From contig NBAY01000005.1 in NCBI GenBank assembly GCA_002794775.1, positions 1,404,401 through 1,468,400 of the forward strand: a stretch of 64,000 nucleotides of DNA, written 5' to 3'. This DNA is from Porodaedalea pini (taxonomy: Eukaryota; Basidiomycota; Agaricomycetes; Hymenochaetales; Hymenochaetaceae). How positions within the stretch are numbered: the first letter of the stretch is position 1; every line of letters starts with the position of its first letter. Shown piece by piece: positions 1 to 11,551 of this stretch. The notes below the pieces were generated by a model, which ran no database searches, was not told where the DNA came from, and worked only from the letters and a program-made list of their open reading frames with translations. Both the position numbers and the translations under genes were made by a program.

Positions 1-776
1 GAGAGGCTCTAGGCTTAAGTGACACTCAAAAGAGCGTCACAATCAGCAAACTAAGGCTGAGCAGTCGAGCTTCACAGATGATAGGCTAGTCTGATCCAAC
101 AACAACAGAATGGGGTGAAATAGGCCTCAATCAACTCACACCAGAGCTGGTAACTGTGCAAAATGGGACACTGAGGGAGAACGAGTGGTGTGATTGCAAT
201 GCAAATCAACACACACTGAGGAGGTGTGAACACGAGCATGCACACGAAGTTTTGAGAGAATCGGACCACGGGTTCCACAGAAAATGCGACAACCACGCAA
301 TGCAGCCAAGTGCAGAATGCAATAAGAGTGGATGCTCAGTGAAAACTGTTGCAGCATACTCAAATCGAGTTGAACGTCAATGTAAGTTGGCACGAACGTA
401 GCTCACACGTAACCCCAATGATAAGCCAAGGTATAGTGCAAACAGTCAAGCCAATATCGAGTGACGGGTGATAGAGGCTTTGGATGCAGGTGATGAATGA
501 ATGCAGTGTAGTGCGATGGGAAGTGGATGTGGTGGCACGAAACTTGGCAGAGATGTGGCAGACACACCGATTTCCCAATCAACAAAGATCCAGCTTAATC
601 CAACTACCAGGAACGTTGCAATCGACGAAGCACTGCATGTAGAGTGTGCAGATCAGGTCCAATCAGTCTATAATTGAAGCAGGGGGTGCTTCTCGAAGTC
701 CAGAACCAGTGTGTGAAGTTAGAGCGCAAGGCTTATAACCTGTTAGCAGCAGTGAACCAAAAGGGTCACACTTCAC

Positions 777-862
777 ACCTGAGTCCAATGGATGAGTGCA
801 ACAGATAGATATATTAATATACAAGTACATACCTGAGTCCAATGGATGAGTGCAACAGATAG
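777..862 (+). repeat. Paired 32-bp direct repeat
   Basis: A 32-bp sequence beginning ACCTGAGTCCAATGG at 777-808 is repeated without change at 831-862, separated by 22 bp of AT-rich sequence. The cause is unknown. Confidence 0.85.
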
Positions 863-919
863 GGACACTCATACATGGACTCAGCCGCTTTGAAGGTAAT
901 ATTATATAATACAAGAAGT

Positions 920-1032
920 CATGTGATGCTCACGGATGGGCACCCATCTGTGAGCAAGAGCGTGGGAATACAAAAATCACATGATGCTCACAGATGGGCA
1001 CCCATCCACAAGCAAGAGCGTGGGAACAAAAT
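920..1032 (+). repeat. Tandem pair of about 57-bp units with hairpin core
   Basis: Two adjacent units share the core GATGGGCACCCATC, and each ends in GCAAGAGCGTGGGAA. The core of the first unit folds as CACGGATGGG, loop CA, CCCATCTGTG. In the second unit the outer stem has decayed. This could be a remnant of a transposon end, but no second terminus was found. Confidence 0.75.
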
Positions 1033-1204
1033 AATTAAAGTAAACAAAATACAGAATAAGTGTCAGGATCATACTTCCAATAGCGTATGCATTTTTGTAT
1101 GGAGCGGTGTTGAGTACCGACATCAAAGAAGGGTCCGGTACAGCCACAGATCCTCAGAGGCAGCAGTTCCCGGCCTCGGATTCAGTAAAGTCGTGAGATA
1201 AGCA

Positions 1205-2555
1205 ATTAGAGTTGGTTCGGTACCTCCTCGAACATGGAAGGAAGCCCTCGGAGATCGACGAGAAGCGCTTCCCCTCGTTTGTCTGGTACGCCTCCGGATT
1301 CTTCGTGTGAGCGGGATGACTTTGGCGAAAGACCCGATGAGAGCATCCCCAGTTGGTCATTGAGCCAGAATGCCGGTGGTCGCTTGTTCAGCAGGCTCAT
1401 GATCATCTCAGACACAAGGGGGTGTACTCGGTATGTGCTCAATTGCTGGATTGGTTCTGGTGGCCGTCGATTTCGGAAGACGTCAAATACTTCGTGTGTA
1501 CGTGTCATATCTGTCAGGTGCGCCAGACTACGAAAGTGTTGATACCGCCATTGGTACTGGACATACCGATGTTGTTTGCCTGGATCCACATCAACACGAA
1601 GCACATGCCCGCTTCAGGAGGCTTTCACTACATTGTACATGCACGGTGCTCCTTGTCCAGTTACCCGGAATTCCGACTGTTGTGAAAGCAGACTGGTCAC
1701 ACAATCAGGCAGTTCATTTTTCAGGAATTACTGTGTCGGTACGGCGCGTGTCCCGAACTCGTTACCGACAACAGTACTCCGTTTATCGCTGCGCTTGATT
1801 GGTTGCAGGATCGGTACCACATTTCACACATCAAGATCTCAGCGTATAATTCTCAGGCCAATGGGATTGTCAAACGACAGCATTATGACGTCCAGGAAGC
1901 CTTGATCAAGGCAGCCGATGGGAACACTTCCAAGTGGCATGAGCACGCTTACTCAGTATTCTGGGCCAAGCGCATCACAATCCAGAAATCGACCGGTATG
2001 TCGCCGTACTACATGGTTCATGGAGTTGAGCTGGTACTTCCATTTGATCTTGCCGAGGCCACTTATCTTACTCCACCATTGGATTCCCTGATGCGTACCG
2101 AGGAACTGATAGCGACCTGGGCGTGCCAGTTACAGAAGCGTCTGGCAGACCTCGATAGGATTGCGCAGTTGGTTCGAGATGCTCGACACAAGTACGCTCG
2201 ACAGTTTGCCGAAGTCCATAAGCACGTCATCAAGGACTACAATTTCCAGCCCAGTCGACTTGTACTTGTACAGAACACTCAGATCGAAAAGGAGTTGGAC
2301 TGAAAGACAAAGGCCTGGTACTTAGGACCGTACGTCGTTGTCTGTAGGGCATGTTCCGGAGTGTATATCATCTCGGAACTCAATGGATCGGTTTCCCAGA
2401 TTTGGGTTGCAGCTTTTCGTCTCATTCCTTATTTTCCCCGATCTGACATTTCTGTTCCCCTTGACGAAATCCTTCCACAGGATGATGACGAACATAGCAT
2501 GATGAAGGAAGATCTGGTAGAAGAAGATGGCTCCAAATTGGACTCTGATACCTAG
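1205..2555 (+). pseudogene. Ty3/gypsy integrase fragment, decayed
   Basis: The translation, assembled over several frames, matches the integrase of basidiomycete Ty3/gypsy elements. It runs from an H2C2 zinc-binding region (His-His near 1380-1400, CHIC near 1510) through the catalytic core to a C-terminal beta-barrel-like region that stops at 2553-2555. Frameshifts occur near 1440-1690 and a TGA follows residue ...KELD near 2301. Two of the three catalytic acidic residues look lost: the first Asp region reads WIHINTKHM (Asp to Asn) and the Glu region reads NGIVKRQ (Glu to Lys), while the middle VTDN is kept. Both changes are G-to-A. No reverse transcriptase, protease or LTR was found nearby, so this is an isolated 3' pol fragment. 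Confidence 0.85.
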
Positions 2556-2982
2556 TCGCGAATTCTGATTATGTTCACCATCCAAGGTACCGGTACGCAT
2601 ACCAACACATACTGACACCTCTTTATTTTATTATCTTTTAATCAATTATGATCCATTTATGTTTTGACCATGGAACCATTTTAAGTTCTTTCATACAGAA
2701 CGCTTTCTCAATTATCGAAACATTAACTATATGGCATATCTTCGATTTCCCTTCCAGTACATTAGTAAAATCACAAATGGACACTTAAGGACGATCTTTC
2801 TTTTTCTTTTTCTATTCGTTCTTTTGTTTTATCACACTGAAAACTTAATGAAAACAAAGAAAAATCCATATTCAAAAATATATACAAATAAATTACTACA
2901 CTTTGTATTATTTTCCTTTTTTTTCTTTTTCTTTTTTTGTCTGCAGGACCAAGTCGTACCGACGCGTACCGACACGTACCAA
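2556..2982. other. AT-rich spacer ending in GTACC decamers
   Basis: No gene is visible. The stretch is AT-rich with T runs near 2905-2940. At 2951-2990 four successive decamers carry GTACC/GTCC cores, the same 10-bp theme that forms the minisatellite near 6.1-6.25 kb. Confidence 0.5.
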
Positions 2983-5160
2983 CTAGTCCTCCTCTTCCCT
3001 AGCACCCCACTTCCCCTTCTCGAGCACCACAAGGCGCGCGCAGATTGAGGCCACTTCAGCCGCCTGATGAGTCGCCTCTGCAGCAAGACAACGCGAGCTA
3101 CGCTCGAGCTCGTGGACATCGCGCACAAGCTCTGCGACGACATGGTCAAACTCGTCCTCAGAGTTGTGCTCCAAGACGAGCTCGTGCAGGTCCTCGTAGG
3201 CGCCGGCGAACCGGCTTGGCCCAGCGATGGGCGGCGAGGCAACACGCACCCTCTGTTGTTGCTTCTGCTGCCACGGTACGCGTGCGGCAGCGGGCCTCGG
3301 TACATGAGGCGGTGGGGACGGCGTGTCCACCATGATCAGAGAGGCCAGCACAGGCGGTGCAGATGACGCGGACAGCTGCGGCTGCTGCTGCTGCCGCGGT
3401 GCCTTGGGCACGGCGCGCGGTACGCCTTTGTCACAGGTGGCGCGTTTCCGCTTTCCACCCGACTTTCCACCCTGGACCTCCTTCACGCATCCCTGGGTTG
3501 CCAGTGAGCATCCCGTCCGCCAGACGACCGTGCAGAGGAAGCAAGCCCTACCAGGCTGCCCCTTGCACACTCTCCCCTGACGCGCGCAGTTTGTGCACAT
3601 CTCCTCAAGAGGGACCGGCAGCAGCCCCGCCCAGCGTAGGCGACCAGTCACCAGGTTAACCAGTTCGACTCCATCGAACATGGTGACTGCGGGACCCGAC
3701 GTACCGTCAGTACATCCCTCGTCTGTGTGGTGGTATGACAGGCCACCACTCTCAGCCTCCATCGGAACCAAATCGGGCTCTGCAGGGGTGAAATGCTCCC
3801 CCTCTTCTTTGACCTGCAGCTCCTGGTGTTGCTTCATGTGAGGGCCCCCACGACCTCGCTCACGTGCTCGATGCGCACCTCCTCCACTCTCCCAATGGCC
3901 ACGCTCATGCGCCCATTGTGTCGCTTCTGCCTTCTTGCGAGCCTCCTCCTGAGCGGCTAACATGGCAGCGAGACCGGCCTCATCTCACGCCCGCTGCTCA
4001 GCTTCGTGCTCCGTGGCTGCCTCCATCTCGAAGAATAGACCCCCAGGTGCATTTGCTGGGGGTGGGACACTCATCGCTACACTCGGCGCGGATTGTTGCT
4101 GCTGCTGTTGCCATAGCGGCTCTTCGCATTGTCCGGTACGCATTGCGTCCTTGTCGTCAGACGCGATTTTGATGGTGATACGCCATCGCCACTTGTCGGC
4201 ACCTGTCTGCTGTTGCTGTTGTGCCGACGGGGTGTCACCGGTACACGGTACGCCAGACTCCTCTTCATGCATTGTGCTCGCCTCAACTTCACGTGGACCC
4301 ATCTGCTGTTGCTGTTGCGCAGATGCGGTACCATTGGTACATGGGACGGCGCACTCCTCCTCCTTGATCTCACGCTCCTTGACTTCGGGTGGACCAGGCG
4401 TTTCAAGACGTTTGATGAATGCCTCGACTGCCAGTACAGCTGATGGGACCCCAACGAAGCGTGGTTGCACCTCACGCTCCACGGGGTAGGCGAACTTATA
4501 CCCATACCCATCGGGTATGAGTACGCGCTCGAGCTCTCCGCTGATGTACGGTATGTCGTCCGGCCAGTCCACGACTGGTATGATGACTCCCTTACCCCAG
4601 TACTTGGTGAGGTCGACTGTCTGGTGGTCGGTGAAATACCGACCGTAGAGCTGGTCAGCAGTAGGCTTGTCAAGCCCATCCAGCACCCCCACCATATCTC
4701 CTTCCAGACCCACGTGACCAGGAGGTACGTCCGCAGATTGGACGCGATCAGGTGGCGCTTCGCTGGCACCACGGAGTCCCAGTAGAGCTGGTAGTAGCTC
4801 TCCAGGGTGCACTATTTCGAGTCGGTCAGCTCGGTACGTGTGCTTGATTGAGTTTTGAGGACTCACCTTTGTGCCGTATGCCCACTCGGCCCACTTCCAC
4901 CGTTCCCTGATCTCGTGACCCCGACTCCCCGCCAGTAACGTCTCCCGCCATTTCATGTACCACCCAAGGCAGCATTGCATGTACCGGTCGATGACGACTA
5001 GCCGTTCCTCGATCTCGCGGGTGTCCCGCATGATCTTCTCGTGCTCGATGGTGTCGATGTTGTCGATGTACCCCGGTACGCGGGGTGCCTTGCGTGCCAG
5101 CCAAGGCGGCGCCGTGTTGTGGTTGTTGCTGCTGCTGCTGCCGCAGTGCGGAGACGACAT
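2983..5160 (-). pseudogene. Q-rich Cys-cluster protein, one nonsense codon
   Basis: A single-exon frame runs from an ATG at 5160 (MSSPHCGSSSS) to a stop at 2983, about 725 codons, broken once by TGA at 3985-3987. Both halves are in the same frame, so one base change separates it from an open gene. The N-terminal part is helical and Trp-rich (near WYMKWRETLL and WKWAEWAYG). The middle has at least three poly-Gln tracts encoded by CAG repeats. The C-terminal part has a cysteine cluster, CTNCARQGRVCKGQ followed by CFLC, resembling a binuclear zinc cluster, and an acidic helical tail. I recognise no defined function. Proteins of this look are repetitive in agaricomycete genomes and may belong to a transposon. 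The ATG at 5160 is preferred because upstream codons show no conserved character. Confidence 0.6.
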
Positions 5161-5315
5161 GGTTGGAAGAAGCAGGAGAAAAACCCATTGGTATGTCCAC
5201 TTTTCCAATGCCCTCTCATGTGTCCTGACACACGTGATCAATGTGATCTTCTCGTGCGTATCAGAAGAAGAGAAGGTGTGACTGGGGACAGTCATGATTT
5301 AAATGCCCTGGGAGA

Positions 5316-6612
5316 TGTAGAGCCGTGCCAGTCGTCCCATCACCACCGATCACTCCAGAAGCACTCGAGAACTGGTTCCAACGCATACCGATCAGTACCG
5401 GACTGAATCTGATCGGTCCAGTTTCGAATCAGAACCCCGTGATTGCATCAGCAACACATTCCAAGATCTCTGAATGCATGACAGAACGTACCGGAGATCT
5501 TATCTGAATGATTTGGGATGCGGTCACATGGAGCATACAGCCAAGACGCGTACCGGACTGCTGTCTGACAATAGGGACCACATACCAATTGGACGATCTG
5601 AGTTCTGGTGGAGCACCGGTATGGTCAGATGCAATGCGGACGTTTTTCTTCATTATGATTTATGTTTTTCCTATGTTCTTCTGATTTCTATGCACTCTAT
5701 GCGTGCCTCTATGACCTATGACTTTTCCTTTCAACTTCTCTATGTTTCAACTGATATGCATGTTATGCCCGTATGGAAATTATTAACTGTAGATAGATCT
5801 TTGGACTTAGTATAAACATGCACCCCATGTCATAGGTAGAGGACAAGTCAGTTCTACCACAGAGTCTCCCTCAGATAGGGTAACTTGAGTGCGATCCGTC
5901 TTAGTTCTCATAAAACCCGTAGTTGTTCCGTCCTCGTCTTAGCATCTCGTCTCTCGAAACTGTCTCTCGTCTCTTACTCTGTAACTCAAACCTCATCGCT
6001 CATCATGATCACATTGTACCGGTGCTGATTACCCGCATGTACCAACTCTGTACCGGTCAAGTACAGAGCCGACAGGAGTACCTGACCTTAGCACTCAAAA
6101 TCAACGCGTACCGACATGTACTGAAGCGTACCAATGCGTACCGAAGCGTACCAACGCGTACCGAAGCGTACCAACGCGTACCGAAGCATACCAATGCGTA
6201 CCGAAGTGTACCGACGCGTACCAAAGCGTACCAAAGCATACCAATGCATACCAGTATGTTGAGTGATCTCACCGCAGTCAACCCCTAACCTCCCAGAGCA
6301 ATGCAATCACATCCCCAAAAGGACCGCTGATCCCAGACACCCCTAAGTCAGGATCTACATCAGACAGCAGTCCGGTACGTGTCTTGGCTGTATGCTCCAT
6401 GTGACCGCATCCCTAATCGTCCAGATAAGATCTCTGGTACATTCCGATATGCATTCGGAGGTCTCAGAATGCGTTGCTGATGTGATCGCGGGGTTCTGAT
6501 TCGAAACCGGACCGATCGGATTCAGTCCAGTACTGATCAGTACACGTCAGAACCAGTTCTCGAGTGCTTCTGGAGCGATCAGCGGTGATGGGACGACCAG
6601 CACGGCTCTACA
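5316..6612. repeat. Inverted repeat, 253-bp arms, 791-bp spacer
   Basis: The arm at 5316-5568 (starting TGTAGAGCCGTGCCAGTCG) reappears as its reverse complement at 6360-6612. I judge similarity at roughly 80 percent by eye, and similarity stops sharply at both outer and inner edges. The arms have the same length. The spacer carries the GTACC minisatellite and no coding sequence that I trust. It resembles a snap-back or non-autonomous TIR element, but no target-site duplication is evident. Confidence 0.75.
6102..6255. repeat. 10-bp minisatellite, about 15 units
   Basis: About fifteen head-to-tail decamers have the consensus RGCGTACCRA, alternating GTACCGA and GTACCAA. The period is exactly 10 bp throughout, so every third unit returns to the same codon phase. 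It sits in the spacer of the 1.3-kb inverted repeat. Related GTACC decamers occur at 2951-2990 and in the VPE-repeat gene. Confidence 0.9.
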
Positions 6613-7269
6613 CCAGGAGTTGCGATAGTGTTCAACCACTGTAGTCGAGTCCATGAGCGCAACGTTTTCCTTCCAAGGCATGAGGCATACCGATCTATGA
6701 TTAGCTTGCAAGATAAGGACTTTTATTTGATCTCTTAGTTCTTTCTTGCTTCTTTCGAGTGATATACCAATGATACCAATTTCATATTGATCCTCTTTAT
6801 CCTGTCTTACTCTCATATGATTCTTATCACCACAGTGGCTCTTTGAGAGTCCAAAACAAAAATATAAATATTTATCTGTTATTCTGATTCATCTCAGACG
6901 TTCGCATCCCGCGCAAACGACTGAGCTTACCTTTGTGATTAAGATTGTGTGTTGCGTGGGTTGTCTCACCAGTACATCAGGAATTTCAACATGCCCTAGT
7001 GAGTCGCCTCACTGCGGTATTTGGATCGATTCATCTTCACGCATATTTAAAAAGATATGCATTATTATTATCGAGACGGTGCGACACAGACAGTGGCAAA
7101 TCAAGCCTCACCGACGACTGCAAGGACACAGACAAAGTTACAGGTGCCTCCCGCTGAGGTTGGAGATCACATGTTAACATGCTGGCTTTGGTTCCTTGTC
7201 ATGAACGGAGAAACAGCTGACGAGGAAGGGAGCCATGGGCCATGCAGATGTCATTGACTCCATATTTGT
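6613..7269. other. Unassigned non-coding stretch
   Basis: No gene or transposon is recognisable. Between about 7085 and 7190 short patches resemble the leader of the T1/BTB units: GACGACTGCAAGG, GTGCCTCCCGCTGAGG and GGAGATCACATGTT. Their order differs from the intact copies, so this may be a scrambled remnant or chance. Confidence 0.4.
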
Positions 7270-9023
7270 TCATTCTGTCAATTCTTCCACTTCAGAGGAT
7301 GAGGGTGAGGATACATCTTGGACCCATCCATTTTCCAATCTGTCATCCACACAATGGTTGATATCGGTACCTTTGTCCCAGAGTTCCCTTAACACAGATC
7401 CTATCACTTCCCATCTTTCTTCATGGAGATAGTTCCACCCCTCCCACTTCATATCCTCCTCATCCCAATCATCCACATAGAGTCCTGGGAACTTCAGTTT
7501 GAAGAAATCTGATGAATACAAAGAGGAGACAACGCAATAAGGTGAAAGGACATGGCTGAGGTATAATGCAACCGGCTTAAGGTCGTCCTTCTTGATCGGA
7601 GACAATCCAAATCAAATTTCTTTCAAGGCCTTAAATCGATGTTCATCTAATGAAAGTGTTTGAGTTGTACCTGGATCAATGAACAATGCAAGAAATCAGA
7701 TTTTTTTGCAATGCATGGTGATAATGCTCAGACTGTCAAGAGTCAAAGAAGGCGTCTCCAAGTAGGCAGGGTCCTCACACAAATGCAAGACCTCAATTGA
7801 ATTCCAGTGCTCCACGAGGGCTTCAATATCGGAGTTGGTGATTTGCAATCCATGGTGATGAGAAAGCACCAACTCTGTGAGTTGATTACACTTTGCAAGA
7901 GGCGCCAGAATTGATAAGGTCACATCATCAGTCTCTGCATTGCCCTGATTTGACAATTCCTTGGACATTGGGACAGAACTAAGCAATAGTTTTCTCAGTC
8001 AATGACCCCTCTGCGAGACTCGCTTGATGAGTTGACCCAATGAAAATGTTGATTCCAGTTCGGGGGAATGAACGTAGAGCTTGCTCATGTCGGGAGCAAA
8101 CTCTATCTCTAGAAGACTTGTAATATCATTGTATTGTGCTCCAATGGAGACTGCGACAAGCCTGGAGAATGATCTGTAGGTCCCTAACCGAGGAAAAGGC
8201 ACCGGTTCATCCATGACTTCCTCAAAGTCGATGATCTGAAGATCAGGTAACTGTGACAATGGCTTCATCACGTTTAGAGTGAGCATATATAGCGTGCATG
8301 TGAATTGTTCCAGTTTCTTCAAGGAAGATAGAAAATCCCATGCATAGTTTTGGGTGGTATCGACGTGATAAATCCTAAATCGCTTAAGATTTGGAACTAA
8401 GCCAGCAAACTTCGTCATGCAACCGTCAAAGTCTAGGTGGATAAACTCCGGTTCATTGTCTGTTTCATATTCTGGACCAGATTCGGTATGGAATTTCCAC
8501 AAGGGACGGAAGTCAAAGGAAACCTCCTCCAGATTCCTTGCCTTGATGAAGGCTACGCAAGGATCCAAATCCTCTTGGGTTAGAAGTATGACTTCAAAAT
8601 GGCGGAGTTTGTTCATAACATCATAAGACAGCTTCGATCCCATTTTCGAGATGACATCTGACAACAGCCTTGATTTCCTAAAATCGATTTTCAGACTCCT
8701 CACTCGGCAGATATATTTATGAAAGAGGTTTGCGTCGTCATTCGTGATCGCTCTCTCGAATATCAACCATTCTGGATACTAAAATTAAAGGGAAGTCATT
8801 ATATATGATGCTCTTAGTGTATGATCATACCTCTTTCGACTGGACCAAGCATCCTAGGAGGGCCGCTAAAGGCAACACATTGTCCAACTCTTCCCAAAGG
8901 GTGTCTAAAACAACACAACACCATTCTTTGCACACAAACAAGCATTGATATAGTGCGTTCTTGCTGTGTAGCGAGCAAATGATAAGACCAAAGACCTCTA
9001 AGACAGAAAAGACGCAATGCATC
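7270..9023 (-). pseudogene. F-box/LRR-like protein, broken by three TGA codons
   Basis: The minus strand encodes a basidiomycete F-box-type protein. Exon 1 (about 9023-8831) holds an F-box-like segment with LVCKEWCCVVLDTLWEELD. A 52-bp GT-AG intron spans 8779-8830. The long second exon continues with leucine-rich segments such as VRSLKIDF, LEQFTCTLY and LTELVLSHHHGL, down to 7270. In-frame TGA stops occur at 7999-8001, 7696-7698 and near 7614. The frame is otherwise kept, so disruption is by point mutation only. F-box proteins act as substrate adaptors of SCF ubiquitin ligases. The true start may lie in a further upstream exon. It is the least damaged host-like gene in the window. Confidence 0.7.
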
Positions 9024-9299
9024 TTCAAGCCAAGATTGATGTCTGAAAACTACACCGCATCGAGATTACAATATTAATAAGACTCGAAGTGGGTTGCATG
9101 CAACTCCAACTCAATTGTTGTACACATGACTAACATATTTTTAAGGGCTTTGATATCGACACTCCAATAAAACCTTGTGCTTGAATGAAGCATGTAAAAA
9201 AAGTTCAGAAAATACTCTATCTGTTTATATAATTTTGGTGAAGTAAGGAACATATGAAGTGATAACAGTGTGCTGAATACTTCAATTAAGTTATCATTA

Positions 9300-9675
9300 A
9301 GCAATGGTGGCAGGAAAGACAAACATACCACCATGATCCATCCATCGAAGTTCATCGCACCAACAGCAATGACAACGTAGCTACTGACACTAATAACAAA
9401 ATAGGCCGTATGTGCACCAAGACAGCCACCAGCATCGGCTTTGGAGCACTCTGCATAGGATGCCATCTTTATTACATTGCTTTCACCTGTAATACCAGAC
9501 TTGTCGCATTTAACACTGTGTCCTGAGAGGAAGATATCATCACATGAGACAACCTTACCTGGTTCAAGCAGTGCAAAATCACAGACAACCAAGTCCTGTA
9601 TATAAACTGAGACTCCGCCTTTGAGTAAATTTGATGGAGATTGCACCTTAGTATCGATGACCTTCTCATTACTGC
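9300..9675 (-). pseudogene. P-type Ca2+-ATPase fragment (actuator domain)
   Basis: The minus-strand translation carries the actuator-domain pattern of P2B-type (PMC1-like) calcium pumps. VVCDFALLEPGKVV is followed by GHSVKCDKSGITGES, which contains the diagnostic TGES loop required for dephosphorylation, then YVVIAVGAMNFDGWIM. The sequence then runs into what looks like an intron (GTATGTTTG near 9330). Only about 115 residues of a roughly 1,200-residue pump are present, and the upstream end joins the Ser-rich fragment directly. The rest, down to 9024, shows nothing recognisable. It is one of several exon fragments lined up on the same strand. Confidence 0.8.
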
Positions 9676-9789
9676 CATAGGGGATGCGACACTACTAACG
9701 GCCTTTGTATGCCCATGCCCAATGTTCATCCCTGCTGCCCCTGAACACCATAAGTGTTTCCCATGCCCACTCCTGCAGCGGCGATTGAC

Positions 9790-10060
9790 AGTGACGACGT
9801 CCATACCTGAAGTATACAAGAGCGCACTCAGTGCCCTATGGATGCTTGGGCTCATGCTACGTGGGGTGGACGGTGCAAACTTCAGATTTGATCAGCTCTC
9901 CTTGCGCTCACACTCTGCCACAGTTGTAAGGCACGATGATTCATGGCTAGTCATTGATGCAACGCTGTGCTCTATGCTCTGAACAGATGCACCAGATGAA
10001 CTAGATGAGGGGACAACCACATTTCTGCGAGCAAGGCTCTTGCTCATCATATTTTTATCC
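9790..10060 (-). pseudogene. Ser-rich protein fragment, copy in unit II
   Basis: This is a short copy of the Ser/Arg-rich sequence also found at 15.6-16.8, 34.0-35.2, 49.0-49.7 and 60.1-61.3 kb. It is recognised by LARRNVVV...SVASMTSHES and SPSIHRALSALLYTSGMDV. It begins at KSLARRN, fused to the Argonaute fragment upstream, and is lost after GMDV, where other sequence leads into the Ca2+-ATPase piece. The family function is unknown. Confidence 0.7.
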
Positions 10061-10380
10061 TTCGTCCCAATGCTCATGACAGGCAGGTCATCCACATGCT
10101 TCAGAGCAATCCAAACTCCATCAATGCAGTTTAGTGAGGTTGATATGAACGATTCCGAATGACTTACTCTTTTGGAAGTATTTCTCAATGGTTACCTTCC
10201 CCAACTCCTCGCTGTGGGATGTCATCTTCTTTGCAGTCGCAGAACCAAAGCTCTTGATGCTGCTGTGCTTTTGGTACCTAAGATAGTTCGTTGTCACCCT
10301 CATTTTTCTGAAGAACTTCTGAAGATGCACCACTCCTTGTGACTGACAGAGGAACTCAAGCATCGCATCGCTCAAGTGCC
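10061..10380 (-). pseudogene. Argonaute PAZ-domain fragment
   Basis: The minus strand reads [19 protein letters not shown], then KMRVTTNYL and SIKSFGSATAKKMT, then SEELGKVTIEKYFQK. After a probable intron beginning GTAAGTCATTCGG it resumes with ALKHVDDLPVMSIGTKDKN. The order (helical lead-in, the conversion to a beta strand with a T(I/V)EKYF motif, then DLPV...GTKDK before the end of PAZ) matches fungal Argonaute/QDE-2 proteins, which bind the 3' end of small RNAs with this domain. Only about 90 codons are present. Upstream it is fused to RPB1, downstream to the Ser-rich fragment. The assignment rests on motif recognition alone. Retention of an intron argues against retrocopying. Confidence 0.62.
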
Positions 10381-10386
10381 AGGCAA

Positions 10387-11372
10387 CTGAAGATGAAGAC
10401 CCGACACAATTTCCTCATTGGAGATGGCGAAGAATGCATCAGCAAACTCCTTATCCTCCTCAATGATTGTCGTACTTGGATCAGGATCGTAGTAGATCTC
10501 GACCGCCGCTGTAACGGTACACAGCGATGTGTACGCAAGTTCTGTTTGCACTGACTTGGCCCTTGTGTTGACAGCAGCAATTTCTGGGTCCAGGTAAACT
10601 GTGAGTGACGGAGTCTTGATACCAGCAGCGATGTTATGATTTCTTTAAGATGCGGCACACTGAGCATGACGCTTTTACTTGAAACACCAGCATAATAGAA
10701 GGCATTTAGTGTCATCTGTGTCGCCGGCTCACCGATTGACTGGGCAGCAAGTGTGCCGCACATCTCACACAGATGAGCAACCGACTGGTTGAACTTTGTC
10801 TCCACCTCACCCAAAACCCAGTCAAACGCTTCTCTGTTGAGATAGAACTCCTCTAGGACTGGATGCGTGGTAAAAGTCACCCAAAGGTGCATGCGGAATG
10901 CAACAGAAGCGTTCTCGGCAGCCTCCTTTATTAAAAGATCATCGCCGTGCACAACGATGAGGTGGTCTGCCAGTTGCTGCACCTGCTCAATGATGTAAAC
11001 CGGCTCCAGATCGCTCGGTTTTCTGCGGTCGATATGGAAAATTTGCATTGCGTTCTGCATGATGCGGTTCAGGTTGACAGGAAGATAGTGGGCAGCGGAA
11101 TTGTCACAGCCTGGGAAATGAATTCACAGAGCAATTTATGATTCTCATGAAGACGGTCATATTCCTCGTCAAGTTTTTGCTGGAGCTCGAGGGATGAGTC
11201 ATCGATACTGACTTGCAAAACACCAGGAAGAAACTCGCGATCATTGATACTGAATGATTTGATCATTTGCCGTTCATTTGCCATTCAATAAAAGCACCGT
11301 CCATACCATCCTCGCCATACACGAATTGAATCAGGTCACCCAGTGAGTTTTGTACAGTCCCGTCATAGCAGA
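10387..11372 (-). pseudogene. RPB1 fragment (downstream half of the target split by unit I)
   Basis: The minus-strand translation follows RNA polymerase II largest subunit from [25 protein letters not shown] through [59 protein letters not shown] and, after a frameshift near 10650, to [28 protein letters not shown] is a universally conserved trigger-loop-region motif of this subunit. It starts exactly where the RPB1 piece of 17697-18075 stops. Removing 11373-17695 joins the two as ...EDVAV then CYDG... It ends by abutting the Argonaute fragment near 10385. Confidence 0.88.
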
Positions 11373-11551
11373 CTTGAGGTAGTGGGCCATTGGGATGGCA
11401 AGCTACGATTACTGTTTACTGAATACTAAATAATTCACTAATGAGAATAATGTTTTAGTATAATTTTCAAGCTTTAGTCCTCTCATATAAAATGAAAGAC
11501 ACAGAAAACAGTAATTGTAGCTTGCCATCCCAATGACCCACTACCTCACGT
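11372..11551 (-). repeat. 180-bp palindromic 3' module, copy 1
   Basis: The module is 180 bp with inverted arms of about 46 bp, opening ACTTGAGGTAGTGGGCCATT. Two further copies, also 180 bp, lie at 37501-37680 and 58148-58327. None of the three has a target-site duplication. All three sit at the end of a T1-headed unit and separate unrelated exon fragments. It could be a MITE in its own right, but position and flank rejoining favour its being the 3' terminus of the composite element. Confidence 0.85.

Larger units (their letters stand above)
1..1204. other. Non-coding stretch with short repeats
   Basis: No reading frame here resembles a known protein, and the short open frames on both strands overlap without codon structure. 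The stretch holds two pairs of direct repeats, described separately, and nothing else that I can identify. It may be the decayed upstream part of the gypsy element whose integrase begins near 1205. Confidence 0.5.

Noticed and set aside
875..1201. A 108-codon plus-strand ORF at 875-1201
   Set aside because: It reads through tandem repeats and has no recognisable domain or codon character.
2983..5160. A Zn2Cys6 transcription factor
   Set aside because: The cysteine spacing only partly fits, the cluster is internal, and no basic DNA-binding linker or fungal regulatory middle domain is seen.
6102..6255. CRISPR array
   Set aside because: The units are contiguous decamers without spacers, in a eukaryotic genome.
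11372..11551. The 180-bp module as an independent MITE
   Set aside because: It lacks a target duplication in all three copies and always closes a T1-headed span. Precise rejoining of flanks works only for the whole span. I keep it as the main alternative.
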